A DNA stretch of 64,000 nt. It comes from Coturnix japonica (taxonomy: Eukaryota; Chordata; Aves; Galliformes; Phasianidae). Positions 23,450 to 40,412 of this stretch are shown piece by piece. Numbering within the stretch: position 1 is the first letter of the stretch; each line of letters opens with the position of its first letter. The notes beneath the pieces were generated by a model. It did no database searches, was not told the DNA's origin, and saw only the letters and a program-made list of their open reading frames with translations. Where the stretch lies: the NCBI RefSeq assembly GCF_001577835.2, contig NC_029518.1, positions 36,533,830 to 36,597,829 on the forward strand, written 5' to 3'. The position numbers and the translations under genes were made by a program.

Positions 23450-24960
23450 GAAAGTATCCTTTTGGCAACTGAATTTGTGAATCATAGAAGACTGCCTGAG
23501 AGAACTGTGCTTTATAAGAATGGGCAGTAATACACAGAGGAAAGCTCTAAGCTCACTTGCATGCCGATGCTCAGCAGGTTACAGCAGTCATAGCTATGAT
23601 TAAGCTGTATAACGGTTAAATTGCCTTTAAACAGGCAACTTAATTATGCTTTTCTCTTCCAAATGCTGCGCTGGATCTTGGCAGTTGTTAGGTGTAGTGA
23701 TTAATGGCAATTGGGTATAAAATGAACAAGTAATTGTTCTATTTGACTTAAGATAGTTACTACAGTGCAGAATTTACTTCAGTTACTTATTCTCTTATCC
23801 TGCTCGAGCCCTCCATGCCTGTTTACCAGTGATTCTTCCACGAGTGATTTTAGTTTAGAGGCTGTGAATCCTCAACTGAGCAGGCAGAGAGCACCGTAAG
23901 TGTAAAGCTGTTTACTCATCACCACACTTCTAGAAGGGTCGTTTCCTGGAATAGCACAAACCATCCTGTCACTACAGCACAGCTTGGCTGATTGGAATGA
24001 AAACTATATGATATAGTGTGTAAAGTCTTCCTGCCATAGTTAACAGTTCTGCAGATGCTACAGCAGCACAGATGGCGATACAGATGAACACTGGACCAGC
24101 TTACCCACATACTGCATCACTGCTGTGTGCTGTATCTTGTTTAATTATGTAGCCCTGCCCAGGTAAGTACATCAACTTCCTGCTAAGATCATTTAAACCA
24201 GTTATTGAAAGACCTGCTAATAGCGGTGCATAGCGTGCACCACTACAGCAATAATCAAAGATTAAGAATTAATAAGTTCACTCAGGATTTGCATATGGTG
24301 CGGTAGCAAAGCCAGCCATAACTACTTATCTGGAATGAAACATCATTTTAATTAAGAGACCATGGTTACATTTGGGTTAGTTTTAGATAAAAGCTGTTTG
24401 AAAGAATGTGCAAGTCATAAAAAGGCTATTACTGGAAATGTACTGGAGAAAAAAAAGTTTATTCTTAGTTCTCAGCCCATTAAGCTTCAAGCACACTTCA
24501 AAGGGGAGATTATGTACACACTGACTCCAGTTGGAAGGGCTTTGACATTTTATATGAACACTAATATAGTGAGACTGTCATAGTTGGTAAAATACAAAAG
24601 TGATTTATAAGAAATCTTAGAAGCTAACCAAGAATCCTTTGTTCCAATTCACTCAAGTGTGGCTGTGTAAGACTTGCATAAATCCCATCTGTTGAATGGG
24701 AGGCAACACATACTTGAACACAAACTCCTGTAGCCAGTCTTCTCTTTCCTGTTAGTGCACTGGAAGTAATCGGGCTGAATGTTGCCAAGGATATGACTAC
24801 TGCTAAGCAAGCCAGAGCGTTGTTCAGATTTTCTCCAGATGACAGTAGTGTGTGTGCTAGTCAAAAATCCAGATTAAACTGAAAAGAACCTCTTCATATA
24901 TTTCACTTTCCCAGCTGTGCAATTGTAAAACTCATTAAGACAGTTCCCATAATTGTATAA
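23450..24960. other. Intergenic spacer between convergent PDCD2 and TBP
   Basis: About 1.5 kb of ordinary AT-rich sequence. I see no gene, no recognisable transposon and no long open frame. Confidence 0.6.
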
Positions 24961-24966
24961 ACAGGG

Positions 24967-25562
24967 TTTATTGTACATGTGGAGCTGAAGGAGAAAAGAG
25001 GAGGAATATATATATATTATATATATATATATTTATATATATGTACAGTGAGCTGTTTTCATTAATAAATTTATTCTGCCTTGCTTAATACTGGAAAGAG
25101 GGAATGTGTCTGGCACCGAAAGGAATTGAAAACTGAAGGAATTTAAAAGCTTAACTTTGGAAATTATAAAAACCATGGTCTTAATGGAAGGAAATTAAAA
25201 CATATATACATGGCAACTCAAGTGGTTTATACACTGAGTGACACGGTTGCGTTCATCTTTTAAACCAATTTATGAATTTTCTATTAATAGAACTGGCATT
25301 AAAACTATTTAAAAGCTAGAATATAAATAAAACTCGGAGGGACTGCCCAAGGAGCAGCCCAACAAAGCAACTCACAGTAACTCAGTAGACATCATCATCG
25401 ATAAAACAATTCCCCTTGAGTGTCAGGGAAATAGGCACTAACTGGGAAATAGTCCAAGTCTGGTGTTGCAGTTTCACTGAAGTCCATCTCTTGTTACTGC
25501 TGTGCCATACGCGATGCCTTTCTAAATGTACCCCCCAATTTCTCTGCAGTATGTAGAAACTG
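24967..25562 (-). other. TBP: TBP 3' UTR with two poly(A) signals
   Basis: On the minus strand, AATAAA occurs at 25075-25070 and 24972-24967, roughly 490 and 590 nt after the stop codon. An AT dinucleotide repeat (about 25004-25045) lies between them. Either or both could end the transcript. The UTR limits are inferred from these hexamers. Confidence 0.6.
25004..25045. repeat. (TA)n microsatellite
   Basis: Alternating TA with minor interruptions, inside the inferred TBP 3' UTR. Confidence 0.85.
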
Positions 25563-28500
25563 TTACGTTGTCTTCCGGAAACCCTTTAAAATAGGATAGA
25601 TGTTTTCAAATGCTTCATAGATTTCTGCTCGAACTTTAGCACCTGCAAGAAGAGAGAAAATGACTTAATTCCCTCTCTCTCTTCAGAACCAAACAGTTCT
25701 CTATTTCTGCATGTAATTCTTCCTTTAAATAGACATTTCCTATAGAACACACATTATTAGAATAAACAGAAGGGTAATAAATGAAGGCCTGAGAGTTTGT
25801 TTCATTACCATCTTCATGCTTATGACATACTTGTAAATGAGATTTTCTAAGCATGTTTTCTCAGTACACTCAACTGCAAAGCGCAGCCCCATAGGATGTT
25901 TATGGAGAAAGGCCTCAACAGCAGTTTTATTCAACAGTGCAAATATCTGGGGAAACAAGGAAATGATGACTGAAGCAGAGGCCAGCAGAGGCCATAGTGC
26001 AGGTATATGTTCCTTCTTTCATCTGTGGATTCATTTATCAGTGAAGGGGGAAAAGGAAGAAAGAGTATAGGCAGAATCCCCAAGGTTAAGGAAGCCTCAG
26101 AGCATGGGTATCTCCCCTTCTTTGGCTGCTGCATCAAAGGGAAATGGCAGCAGCCTCCAACCAAGCTGTTACAACACACTGAGCTCAGTCACGCGCACCC
26201 AGTGAACAGAAGCAGACTTATGGATGTTGCTGGGAACGTTAGATAGGCTCTTTTTGGGCACCCGCCATTCTTCATCAGGATTCAAGATGGTTGCTTATAT
26301 GGTTTAACCAAATACATGTGGTTTGCTCTGTGGGTTCTCATCCACAAAATACTGTGCTGTCTGTTCCTTTCCCAGTACTGTTGTTTCTGAAGAAGAGCAG
26401 CTAATAAATTGCATACTTGTGGGAGCACTGTTTCTAATGCAGTCTAAATCTAACCTACTGGAAGAAAATATTGACTTACCAGTTAAAACCACTTTTCCAG
26501 AAACAAAAATAAGCAGAACAATTCTTGGCTTGATCATTCTGTAGATTAAGCCAGGAAACAATTCTGGCTCATAGCTGTAAGAGAAGAGTCACAGTGTTTC
26601 AACGTGCCAACAGACAAATGTCCTTGCCCTTCATCTGCAGGGCTGCAGAAATGGACAGTGCAGATGTAAACCATTTGGGATGAGTAGCAAAGAATCGCTG
26701 CCCAATATCTACCCATGAAAATAACATCAGTTACTCCAGAGGCAGAGCTAGGATAGGAACAAAGATGCTGCATCCTCTCTGGTGTAAGGGAACAATCTAA
26801 ACAGATGCCGCTCTAAGCTAGTCACAACACAGCAAGAATGAAAGGTAGGCAAACCTTCATTTACCTGCTGAACTGCTGGTGTGTGAGTACCAATCCTTCT
26901 AATCTGATAGGAAACTTCACATCACAGCTGCCCACCATGTTCTGAATCTTAAAATCCAAAAATTTCGCAGGAAAACCCAGTTTCTGAACAACTCTTGCGT
27001 ACTTCCTTGCTGCCAGTCTGGACTGTTCTTCGCTGAAGGGAGAAAAAAAGAGCCAGCTTATTTCCCTTATTAAGCACTACTTCAAGCAAACAGCACCAAG
27101 CCACAAATATTTAACTGGGAAAGAAACATTGCGTGTGTTGCAGGAGAGTTGCAAAATGTTTACATCCAAAATGAACAACTACTACTGGTTTGCACACTCA
27201 GTTGTAGTACCAAGGTCCCGAACACTTTAACACTGCATTCACTGTTTATGAAGCAGAAAACTCTACTCTGTCCCCTACAAGGACAGGCTGAGAGAGCTGG
27301 GGTTCTTAAGCCTGGAGAAGACTCCAAGGAGACCTCATTGCAGCCTTTCAGTACCTGAAGGGAGCCTACAGGAAAACTGGAAAGGGACTTTTTATATGGG
27401 TGTGTAGTGACAGGATGAGGAGAAATGGCTTTGAACTGGAAGAGTATAGATTTAGACTGGATATTAGGAAGAAATTATTTACTGTGAGGGTGGTGAAACA
27501 CTGGAACAGGTTGCCCAGAGAGGCTGTGGATGCTCTCTGGATGCTTTGAGCAACCTGATCTAGAGGGAGGTGTCCCTGCCCATAGCAAGGGAATTGGAAC
27601 TGGATGATCTTAAAGGTCCCTTCCAACCCAAATTATTTCATGATTCCACGATCTCTGCTCATTAGGTTATTCCTTCTGGATTCCCAAAGGACTTCACAGC
27701 AGAATTTCTCTCCTGCCAGTTTTCAAGTCTGATGCCTCAGTGATCCCATTAAGAACAGATCAGACTACAGGTACCAGAGACTTGGAGCTCCTGACCCACA
27801 GTAAATGAAACAAACACCAAATTGTGCTTATCCTGCCACTGCCCCTATAGTTTAAACAGTTACAGTGCATAGCCATTTTATATGGGTATACATATACAAC
27901 ATGTATATAAACACCGTATAAAAGAAACTATATTTCTAAAGCATTGTGATTTCAAAAGAAAAGATGGCCTTAATTAGTTTGCTCCTACCAGCTGAGCTTA
28001 CCTTTTTGCTCCTGTGCACACCATTTTTCCAGAGCTGAATATAAGTGCAGTAGTACGTGGTTCTCTTATTCTCATAATAACAGCAGCAAAACGCTGAAAT
28101 GTGAGCATGGAAATTATTAGTGATACACAAATGTAACAAGTACATTAAAACCGAGTTTGCATAATCTAAGTAGCCATTGCAAAGAAATAATTAGATTCAA
28201 GTATATTTGCAGAACACTCTTCATTCAAGCAAGCTTTATTTAGTTTCAAATGCACTTAGAGTTGAACAGGAAGGATTTTTAGTACTGCACTCCTCTTTTA
28301 CTAAGCTCATTTCTAACTACCACATACACGACACAAATACTACTAATGTTTGCAACACAATGACAGCAATGATCTTAACACCAAGTTTTCCTCCACGTCT
28401 TGAAATTCAATCTGTTCTAAGCAGGATGGAAGGTTATGCAAATACTTTATGGTCTACTTTGGTTTTGTACCTTAAACATTTGGGTAGCATTACAGTGTCA

Positions 28501-31370
28501 TCAAACAGAACCACTGGGAAGTCAGAAGCCATATTCCATGTAAACTGAATTCACCTTAACTACTATGGTAGAATACAGTAGCCCAGTAAGCTCTAGCTTT
28601 TTATTTTACATACTGTAACATCTCTACCTGCATTTATAAACATTCTTAAGCTCTTTGAAGAAACAAATACTGCAAACTGATGTGGGTATCACACACAAAA
28701 TCTCTGTGCTGTATTAAACTTGGACCAGTTCACTATGCAGTCTCATGTACTACTGTTCTGCTGACATAATGAAGGTAGTAGCATGGGTTACCCAAAAACA
28801 CATTTGTCAAACTGTGGCTTAAATAACACAGCCAAGCAAGCTATTTGTTTCATAAAAGGATGCACTGACTAAAAGTCACGAGTGCGTTACATAACCCTTC
28901 TTTTCTCTCTGCTGTGAAAATCCAGCATTTCATATTGATCGTTCTAGCCTACAAGCTCTGCACAGCCACCTACCCCTAACATAACAGCCAGCATCGCACA
29001 CTCAAATGTGAGCTGCATGAGCATCTTACTCACATGCAGTTGTTAACAGCATCGCTGTTATAACAGACAGCAACAGCCAGTACTGGGGGAATATCTGAAA
29101 GAACAGAGCTTAGAGGGGGAGCGAGGCCATAAAACCCCCCCTGTTCAATCCAGCTACTTACAGCAAAGCACACTCCAGAGATGTTCTGCCCACATACCTG
29201 TTACTGGATACATTCTAACACACTTCTCTTACCTTGGGATTATATTCAGCATTTCGGGCACGAAGCGCAATTGTTTTTAAATCAAGTTTGCAACCGAGAT
29301 TCACCGTGGACACAATATTCCTGAAAATAGTTCAGAGAAATACATTTTAAAAAGTAAATTAAAGAATTCACGCATCTTATCCATCATAACATACTTACTA
29401 ATTTCTTTTCATTTGTTTAACCAAGCAAGCTTAAGTGACATCTCTCCTACTGACAGGAAACTCCTCTTTTAGGGCAGTACTTCCTTTCAACCCTTCCAAT
29501 TCCATTACAGATGTTATCTCACCAACAAAATTCTCTGCACACCCCTGCTATGTGCAGGGTCGCCAACCACCAGACCAGGCTGCCCAGAGCCACATCCAGC
29601 CTGGCCTTGAATGCCTCCAGGGATGGGGCATCTACAACCTCCATGGGCAACCTGTTCCAGTGCATCACCACCCTCTGGGTGAAAAACTTCTTCCTAATAC
29701 CTAACCTAAACCTCCCCTGTCTCAGTTTAAAACCATTCCCCCTTGTCCTATCACTATCCACCCTTGTAAAAAGTAGTTTACAATGTCAATGTTCTGCACT
29801 ACTCATACAAATAAATATTCAAGACCTTCTTTCCTATCAAAATGCAGTACACAATTACTTATGTGGCTTTGCTCTTGGATATTTCGAGTTAAAGCACATC
29901 CTGAGATGTCACGGTGTACAAGCACACAACACACTCACTGTAGCTGTGGCACTATCCCAGAGCTCTCGGATGCCGGTGTCGCAGGAGTTATAGGAGTCAT
30001 TGGAGTCATTGGGGAGGGGTACAGAGGTGTGGTTCCTGGTAAAGGGGCTGTGGTAAGAGTCTGTGAGTGGAAGAGCTGAGGAGTTTGACCAGATGTTCCC
30101 TGTGTCGCTTGCTGTGATGTAGACTGCTGTGCTGCCTGTTGCTGCTGCTGCTGCTGCCGCTGCTGTTCCTCAAGGATAGACAGACTGTTGGTGCTCTGGA
30201 CAGGCTGCGGTGTCAGTCCCGTGCCATAGGGCATCATTGGGCTAAAAATTGGAATTCCAGGAGTCATTGCACCCTGCAGAAGAAAACATGAAAAAGAAAC
30301 CACAGACGCTTTGACTTAACATTGTTTTAAAGAGAAGAAGCTTGAAGTAGTAGGAGTCTAAGAATAAATCATCTTAGCTGGTCACATCAAGCCCACGGTA
30401 TATTACTAACTTGCTAAAAACAGAAAACCTTTGGAAGATTCAGTTCTTACACAACATGAATCACAACCTCAATCGATCTGTCAATTCCAACACTTCTCAG
30501 CACCAGTCAGCGACGCTGGTACGTTTCCTACAATACCTGGAAAGTGCGTCTCAACTTTGACCCACAATTCCTACTTGCAATCATTAGAATGCAAATGCAT
30601 TCACAGCACAACTGTAGTCCATTACATATAAGCCAATTTAAAGGATTCCAAAAGCAATGAACAAAGTTAAAATGATACAATGACTTGAGTTGGAAGGGAA
30701 AGTCCATCCAGTCCCACCCTCTGCCATAGGCAGGGCTGCCACCCACCAGCTCAGGGCCCCATCCAACCTGGCCTTGAATGCCTCCAGGGATGGGGCATCC
30801 ACAGCTTCTCTGGCCAAGAGAAGCTTCACAGGCTTCTCTGTGCCTGACCACTCTCTGAATAAAGAATTTCCTCCTAACATCTAACCTAAATTTCCCTCTT
30901 TTAGTTTAAAGCCATTCCCCGTTGTCCTACTGCTATTAGACCATGTTAAAAAGTCAGCCCCCCTCCTCCTGCTTGCAAGTTCCCTTCAAGTGCTGGAAGG
31001 CTGCAATGAGGTCTCCCCTGAACCTTCTTATTTTCAACATGCCAGTAATGTTTCAGCTTCATGAAAACCATAAATATATCAGTGTATTTCTTAAACCTCT
31101 GGATATATATCTATATATACCCATATCTATCTATCTATCTATATATAAATGGTTTTTCATCTCTGCTTTTTACTGAGTAAGTTATATACAGTAGAATTTT
31201 TCAGATCTGCAAACACACAAACAAAAAAAGACACAAAGAAATAACATACAAGACACAGAAAACACTCCCACAAAGAAATTCAGACCGCTTTTGCATATCA
31301 CATCATCCCTTTTTACCTGAGGGGAGGCTAAGCCTTGAGCGTAGGGTGGCAAGCTGTTGTTCTGATCCAT
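25563..31370 (-). CDS. TBP: TATA-box-binding protein
   Basis: Seven coding exons in transcript order: 31370-31317, 30273-29939, 29320-29233, 28093-28002, 27032-26865, 26574-26480, 25642-25563. All are GT-AG and in phase; 912 nt encode 303 residues. The protein starts [18 protein letters not shown] and has a Gln-rich N-terminal domain, then the Pro/Thr-rich link ([17 protein letters not shown]). The saddle-shaped core (about residues 131-303) contains both direct repeats: [33 protein letters not shown] and [17 protein letters not shown], then [34 protein letters not shown] and [12 protein letters not shown], ending GFRKTT. The core looks identical to human from memory. TBP nucleates TFIID, SL1 and TFIIIB. 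The polyglutamine tract is short (QQ-R-Q7). A non-coding first exon near 33.4 kb places the promoter next to that of PSMB1. Confidence 0.97.
27262..27655 (+). mobile_element. CR1 LINE 3' end
   Basis: In a TBP intron (27033-28001), antisense to TBP. It runs from acaaggacaggctgagagagct through ctggaacaggttgcccagag to ccttccaacccaa and a degenerate tail. About 390 bp, truncated at the 5' end. Confidence 0.9.
29540..29777 (-). mobile_element. CR1 LINE 3' fragment
   Basis: In a TBP intron (29321-29938), sense to TBP. It contains the reverse complement of CR1 3' UTR landmarks (gccttgaatgcctccaggga, tgttccagtgcatcaccacc, ccccttgtcctatcact). The terminal tail is missing. Confidence 0.88.
30131..30172 (-). 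repeat. TBP: CAG/CAA repeat encoding the TBP polyglutamine tract
   Basis: On the coding (minus) strand: GAG GAA, CAG CAG, CGG, five CAG, CAA, CAG, then GCA GCA. It encodes EEQQR-Q7-AA. An Arg and a CAA codon interrupt it, and it is far shorter than the human tract, whose expansion causes SCA17. Confidence 0.9.
30676..31040 (-). mobile_element. CR1 LINE 3' fragment
   Basis: In TBP intron 2 (30274-31316). The plus strand reads gagttggaagggaaag, gccttgaatgcctccaggga, then ccccgttgtcctactgct and ggctgcaatgaggtctcccc, i.e. antisense CR1 3' UTR. About 365 bp. Confidence 0.9.
31102..31147. repeat. (TATC)n/(TA)n microsatellite
   Basis: Short compound TA and ATCT repeat directly downstream of the CR1 piece in TBP intron 2. 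Confidence 0.8.
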
Positions 31371-31490
31371 GATTCCGGTTATTCTTTGGTGAGGCCAGAA
31401 ATATTTCCTTCAATTAATTGAAATTAATTTAAAACCAAAAAGGGTTTTTGACCCTCTAAAGCATTCCAGCAAAGCAGCTTTTTAGCCAAG
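31371..31490 (-). other. TBP: 5' UTR part of TBP coding exon 2
   Basis: Upstream of the TBP start codon on the minus strand, a plausible acceptor (cgttttcag) lies just before 31490. The exon would then hold about 120 nt of leader. The acceptor is chosen by eye from its pyrimidine run; other acceptors are possible. Confidence 0.5.
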
Positions 31491-32225
31491 CTGAAAACGT
31501 GTCAGGAAAACATCAGCTCCAGAGAAAACACGTTGCGAGTCTAAAACACTAAACAGGGCCTGAAAAGAAAAGAAGTAATATCTTGAGAATAACATTTAAA
31601 CAAAAGCAGGCTTATCAGCTGGTCTGTTAGATAAGAAATGCCCACATACAAATATATGCGAGAACACTCATACGCACGCACACACCCATGCACCTTATAT
31701 AAAGCAATCTCTTTCTACAGCCCTAGTGCCCCTGGTGAACATCCACTGCACGTGAGCAGCCGCCTCCACAACGAAGGCCTCCTTCACACACAGCTCCAGT
31801 CCTGCATGCATCGCTTCAGATGGGAAAGCATTGACTTTCAGAACTGAATTCCACCAGCTACTGACAGACGAGCCTAAAGCCACGCTTCGCTCACACATCT
31901 CCCCCTGGGCAGAGTTAAGGCTTGGCCTTCCAAAGTTGTTTTTTGATTTTGCTATATGAAAATACTGCTGGTAAACTCAGGTTTAGGAAACCTCCTCCCA
32001 TCTACTTCCATAAAGCAAAGCACTAATGTATTTTGAATTGCAATGACGTACTTCACGAGGGGAAAAAGGGAAACTAAAAGCCAATTCCAGGTATATGCAT
32101 GAAACGAAAGTATTCTTCTGGGTGTTGTTTCACTTACTGTTTGTTTTTTGCCTTTTAAACAAAGACCTGTACCTCTATTGGCACGCAATGGAAAGAAACA
32201 ATACAAATAGAGAACTGAAATGCTT

Positions 32226-32640
32226 TCATGGCGCTGTAAGGGCTGGAAGTGACCTCCAGAGATCACTGAGCCCAATCCTCTGCTAAAGCAGGATCCCTAC
32301 AGCAGGAGAGTGGCTGGGTAAGTTTTGAGTACCTACTGTGAAGGGGACTCCACAGCCTCTCTGGGCAGCTCTGTCTTCCTCTATTTGTACGGAGCTTCCC
32401 ATGCTGCAGTTTGTGTCCACTACTCCTTGTTCTGCCTTGAACTGGGGAGCCCAGAACTGGACGCAGTGCTCCAGATGGAGCCTCAGCAGGGCAGGGCAGA
32501 GGGGGAGATCACCTCCCTCAACCTGCCGGCCATGCTCTTTTTGATGCACCCCAGGATCCCATTGGCCCTCTGGGCCACCGGGGCACACTCATGGCCAACC
32601 TGCTGTCTGCAAACACCCAGCTCCTTCTCTGCATAGCTAT
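32226..32640 (-). mobile_element. CR1 LINE 3' fragment
   Basis: In TBP intron 1. The plus strand shows gggctggaagtgacctccag, then gatggagcctcagcagggca and gatcccattggccctctgg, the antisense of the more 5' part of a CR1 3' UTR. The order and spacing suggest an older, internally deleted copy. Confidence 0.8.
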
Positions 32641-33334
32641 ATTATGAAATGCTAAGCCTTTTTATCAGATATTTTTCCTATTCATTTATAGCTTAACTGC
32701 ACACTTACACAGAGAGCTCCTAAGCCATTTTAAGGCACAGCACTGAAACATTTGAAGAAAGCCTGCCCATCTTTCTCTCGTCCTTAAGGCACTCAGTATC
32801 ACATTAACCACCCGCTGTTTTACCCAAAGGCGTTTCCACGTTGCACACCGTGCAAAGAAGGGGCCCAGCCGTTACCCAGCATCACGGGCAGCCCATCCTC
32901 AGGCCCAACACGCCGCGCGGACTCCACATACACCGAACCCAGCCGCCGAGCCCCGGTACCAGGCCCACGTGCAGGGCAAGGGCCGATCACGGCTCCCGTA
33001 CCGAACCCAAGGCCGCCGCCGCCGCCGCGTTCCCCGCCCGCCGTCACGTGTGGGAGGCGGTGACCGCGTCCCGCCGCCATCACGCCCCCGGCACCAACGG
33101 CCGTACCGGGATCGCTCCCGTCGCTCCGCTCGGCCCGCGGCCCGCTCACCCCGCACATCCCTTCTCTCCCTCCCCCCCTCCCCGCCGCTCGGGCCCGCCC
33201 GCAGGACCCCGACCCTACGGCGGCGCCCACGGGGAGTAAGAAGCGGGCTCGGCCCGGCCACCCCCCCCGCCATAAGCGGCACAGCCCGCGCCGTGTGGGC
33301 TGCGGGGCGGAGCGGGACACGGAACGGCCGGTAC

Positions 33335-33440
33335 CTGCCGCGCGGCGCCGCCACAACCAGCACCGCAACTGCGGGACACAGGCTGCGCCCCGAGACCGCG
33401 CCGCCGGCGCGCCTCGATTGCGTCACTTCCGCCACGAATC
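33335..33440 (-). other. TBP: TBP non-coding first exon (approximate)
   Basis: The donor side is fixed at 33335 (CAG before gtacc on the minus strand). The transcription start is not defined; it probably lies near the ETS/CRE-like composite at 33418-33431, so the upper limit is approximate. Confidence 0.5.
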
Positions 33441-33552
33441 CGCCCCGCCCCTCTTACCGCCATCTTGAGTGAGGGCGGGGCCTGCGGGCTGTTGTCTGCG
33501 GGGTGTTGGCTTTACTCGCACCTCGTGGCACAGCGTGTGGTGCCGTGCTCAC

Positions 33553-33728
33553 AGTGTCACAGTGTGGTGCGGGTTGGAAGGGACCTTAGAGATCATCGAG
33601 TCCAACCCCCGGGATTCGAGCCTCTGTGTAGCAGAGCGGCACTTCTACCACACGCGCCACAGGGGGGATTCGAACCCAGGGCCTGCGGTGTTGCAAAGCG
33701 GCATTGCTACTACTGCACCACCGGGGCA
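33553..33728 (-). mobile_element. Composite tRNA-like/CR1-tailed SINE, copy A
   Basis: Read on the minus strand, three blocks follow each other. Unit 1 (33727 to about 33664) begins CCCCGGTGGTGCAGTAGTAG, which fits a pol III A box, and ends in a perfect B box GGTTCGAATCC. Unit 2 (about 33663-33611) carries GTGGTAGAA, like the D arm of tRNA-Gly, and a second B box GGCTCGAATCC. A CR1 3' tail (about 33610-33553) reads GGTTGGACTCGATGATC, then CCTTCCAACCC and a short CACTGTGA repeat. The order tRNA head then LINE tail is the definition of a CR1-mobilised SINE. The precedent I know is TguSINE1 of zebra finch. It is not a tRNA gene: no acceptor stem closes either unit. Confidence 0.75.
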
Positions 33729-33944
33729 CACGGTGTGCTGGTGTGCTCATGGCGAGAGCCTGCTGTGCTTGCCGGCCCTGCCGCCCGAAGGCTGGCACGG
33801 CTCCATGCGGCCGGGTGGTCACCGCCGATGGGGCGTGGTACCTCCAGAGCAGACGAGACGAGGTGCCTGTGCCTCGTAGAGCGCCGCCTCCTCGCTTCCG
33901 GTGCCGCCATTTTGCCGTGAGACAGCAGGGCTGGTGCCGTAGGG

Positions 33945-39150
<5,206 letters not shown>

Positions 39151-39217
39151 TTCAGTTCACATACAAACGTGTAATCTACGGTGTACAATTTAACTGTAAT
39201 GTGAAGGTGTTTGTCTT

Positions 39218-39223
39218 ATTAAA
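39218..39223 (+). terminator. PSMB1: Candidate PSMB1 poly(A) signal (ATTAAA)
   Basis: ATTAAA about 68 bp after the stop, followed by a T/G-rich stretch (gtttgactgttgt). No AATAAA is present in this part. The short 3' UTR fits a housekeeping gene. Confidence 0.65.
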
Positions 39224-39389
39224 TTTTTTCCAAGAAGTTTGACTGTTGTAATTCTGAATCTTTTTTTTCCTCTTTGGTAGTAGTGATAGGGTAGGGATAT
39301 TTTTTAGGTGTTATGTGGTTATTCTTTGCTTGTAGAAAACAGTGATTCATGATAAGGGATGGGTAAGTGAGGATGTGGTGGAACATCCA

Positions 39390-40412
39390 CCCAGCAGGTT
39401 GTCTAGGGCGAGTCTCATCTCTGTGCCTGGGAAGACCATGGAACAGATCCTCCTGGAAGAGATGTTAAGGCACACGTGAGATGTGGAGGTGATCCAAGAC
39501 AGCCAGCTCAGCTTCACTGAGAACAGATTGTGCCTCAGTAGTCTGCTGGCCTTCTGATAATGGAGCGATGGGCATGGGTGGACAACTGATGGGCAGCTGT
39601 TGACATCTGCCTGGATTTCTGCAAGGCCTTGAGTGGCTCTTCACCACATTGTTATGTCTAAATTGGAGAGATACAGCTTTGAAGGTTGGGCTAAAGAGCT
39701 GGTCGGATCCTCACAGCCAGAGGGTTAGTGTCAACTTCTGTGTTCACATGGAGACTGATCACAAGTGGTGTCTGCCAGTCATCCATCTTGGGACCCCTTT
39801 GTCAGTGATGCAGACAGTGGGGTTGAGGATACCCTCATGAAGTTTGGTGCTGACACTGAGCTAAGTGGTACAGTTAATGCAACAGAAGGGAGAGACAGCA
39901 TCCAGAGGGACCTGGACACACTCAAGAAGTGGGCACATGAGAATCTAATGAGATTTAACAAGGCCAAGTGCAAGGTGTTGCACTTGGGTTGAGGCAATCC
40001 CAGATATGATTACAGTCTGGGGGAAGAACTCTTTGAGAGCAGCCCTACTGAGAAGGAATTGGGTGTTCAAAGGGACAAAAAGCTGGATATGAGCCACTGG
40101 TGAGCTCTTGCAGCCTGGAAGGCCAACAGTATCCTGGGCTGCATCAAAATAGGGGTGGTCAAGGATGGATAGGGAAGTGATTGGCCCTTTACTCTTGTGA
40201 AGCCCCATCTGGAGTACTGTGTCCAAGCCTGGGGACCCCAGCACAGGAAAGATGTGGAGCTGTTGGAGGAGGGCTGTGAAGATGATCAGAAGGCTGGAAC
40301 ACCTCTCCTGTGAAGAAAGGTTGTGTCTATTCAGGCTGGAGAAGAGAAGGCTCCAAGGAGACCTCTTTAAGACTCCTTCCAACCTAAGTCACTCTATGGT
40401 TCTATGATACAA
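39390..40412 (+). mobile_element. CR1 LINE, 5'-truncated, RT to tail
   Basis: About 1 kb starting in reverse transcriptase sequence (gaccatggaacagatcctcc, also present in the GNPAT-intron copy near 10510). It continues through the RNA-binding end of ORF2 (gcacatgagaatctaatgag, aaggtgttgcacttgggt) to the 3' UTR and an intact tail (ccttccaacctaag, then tctatggttctatgat). The 3' UTR is internally deleted: agacctcttta joins almost directly to the last 40 bp. Many stops and indels; it is inactive. Confidence 0.88.

Noticed and set aside
33611-33728. A functional tRNA gene
   Set aside because: B boxes are perfect, but the acceptor stems do not pair, the units are joined head to tail, and a CR1 end follows. 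A SINE explains all three.
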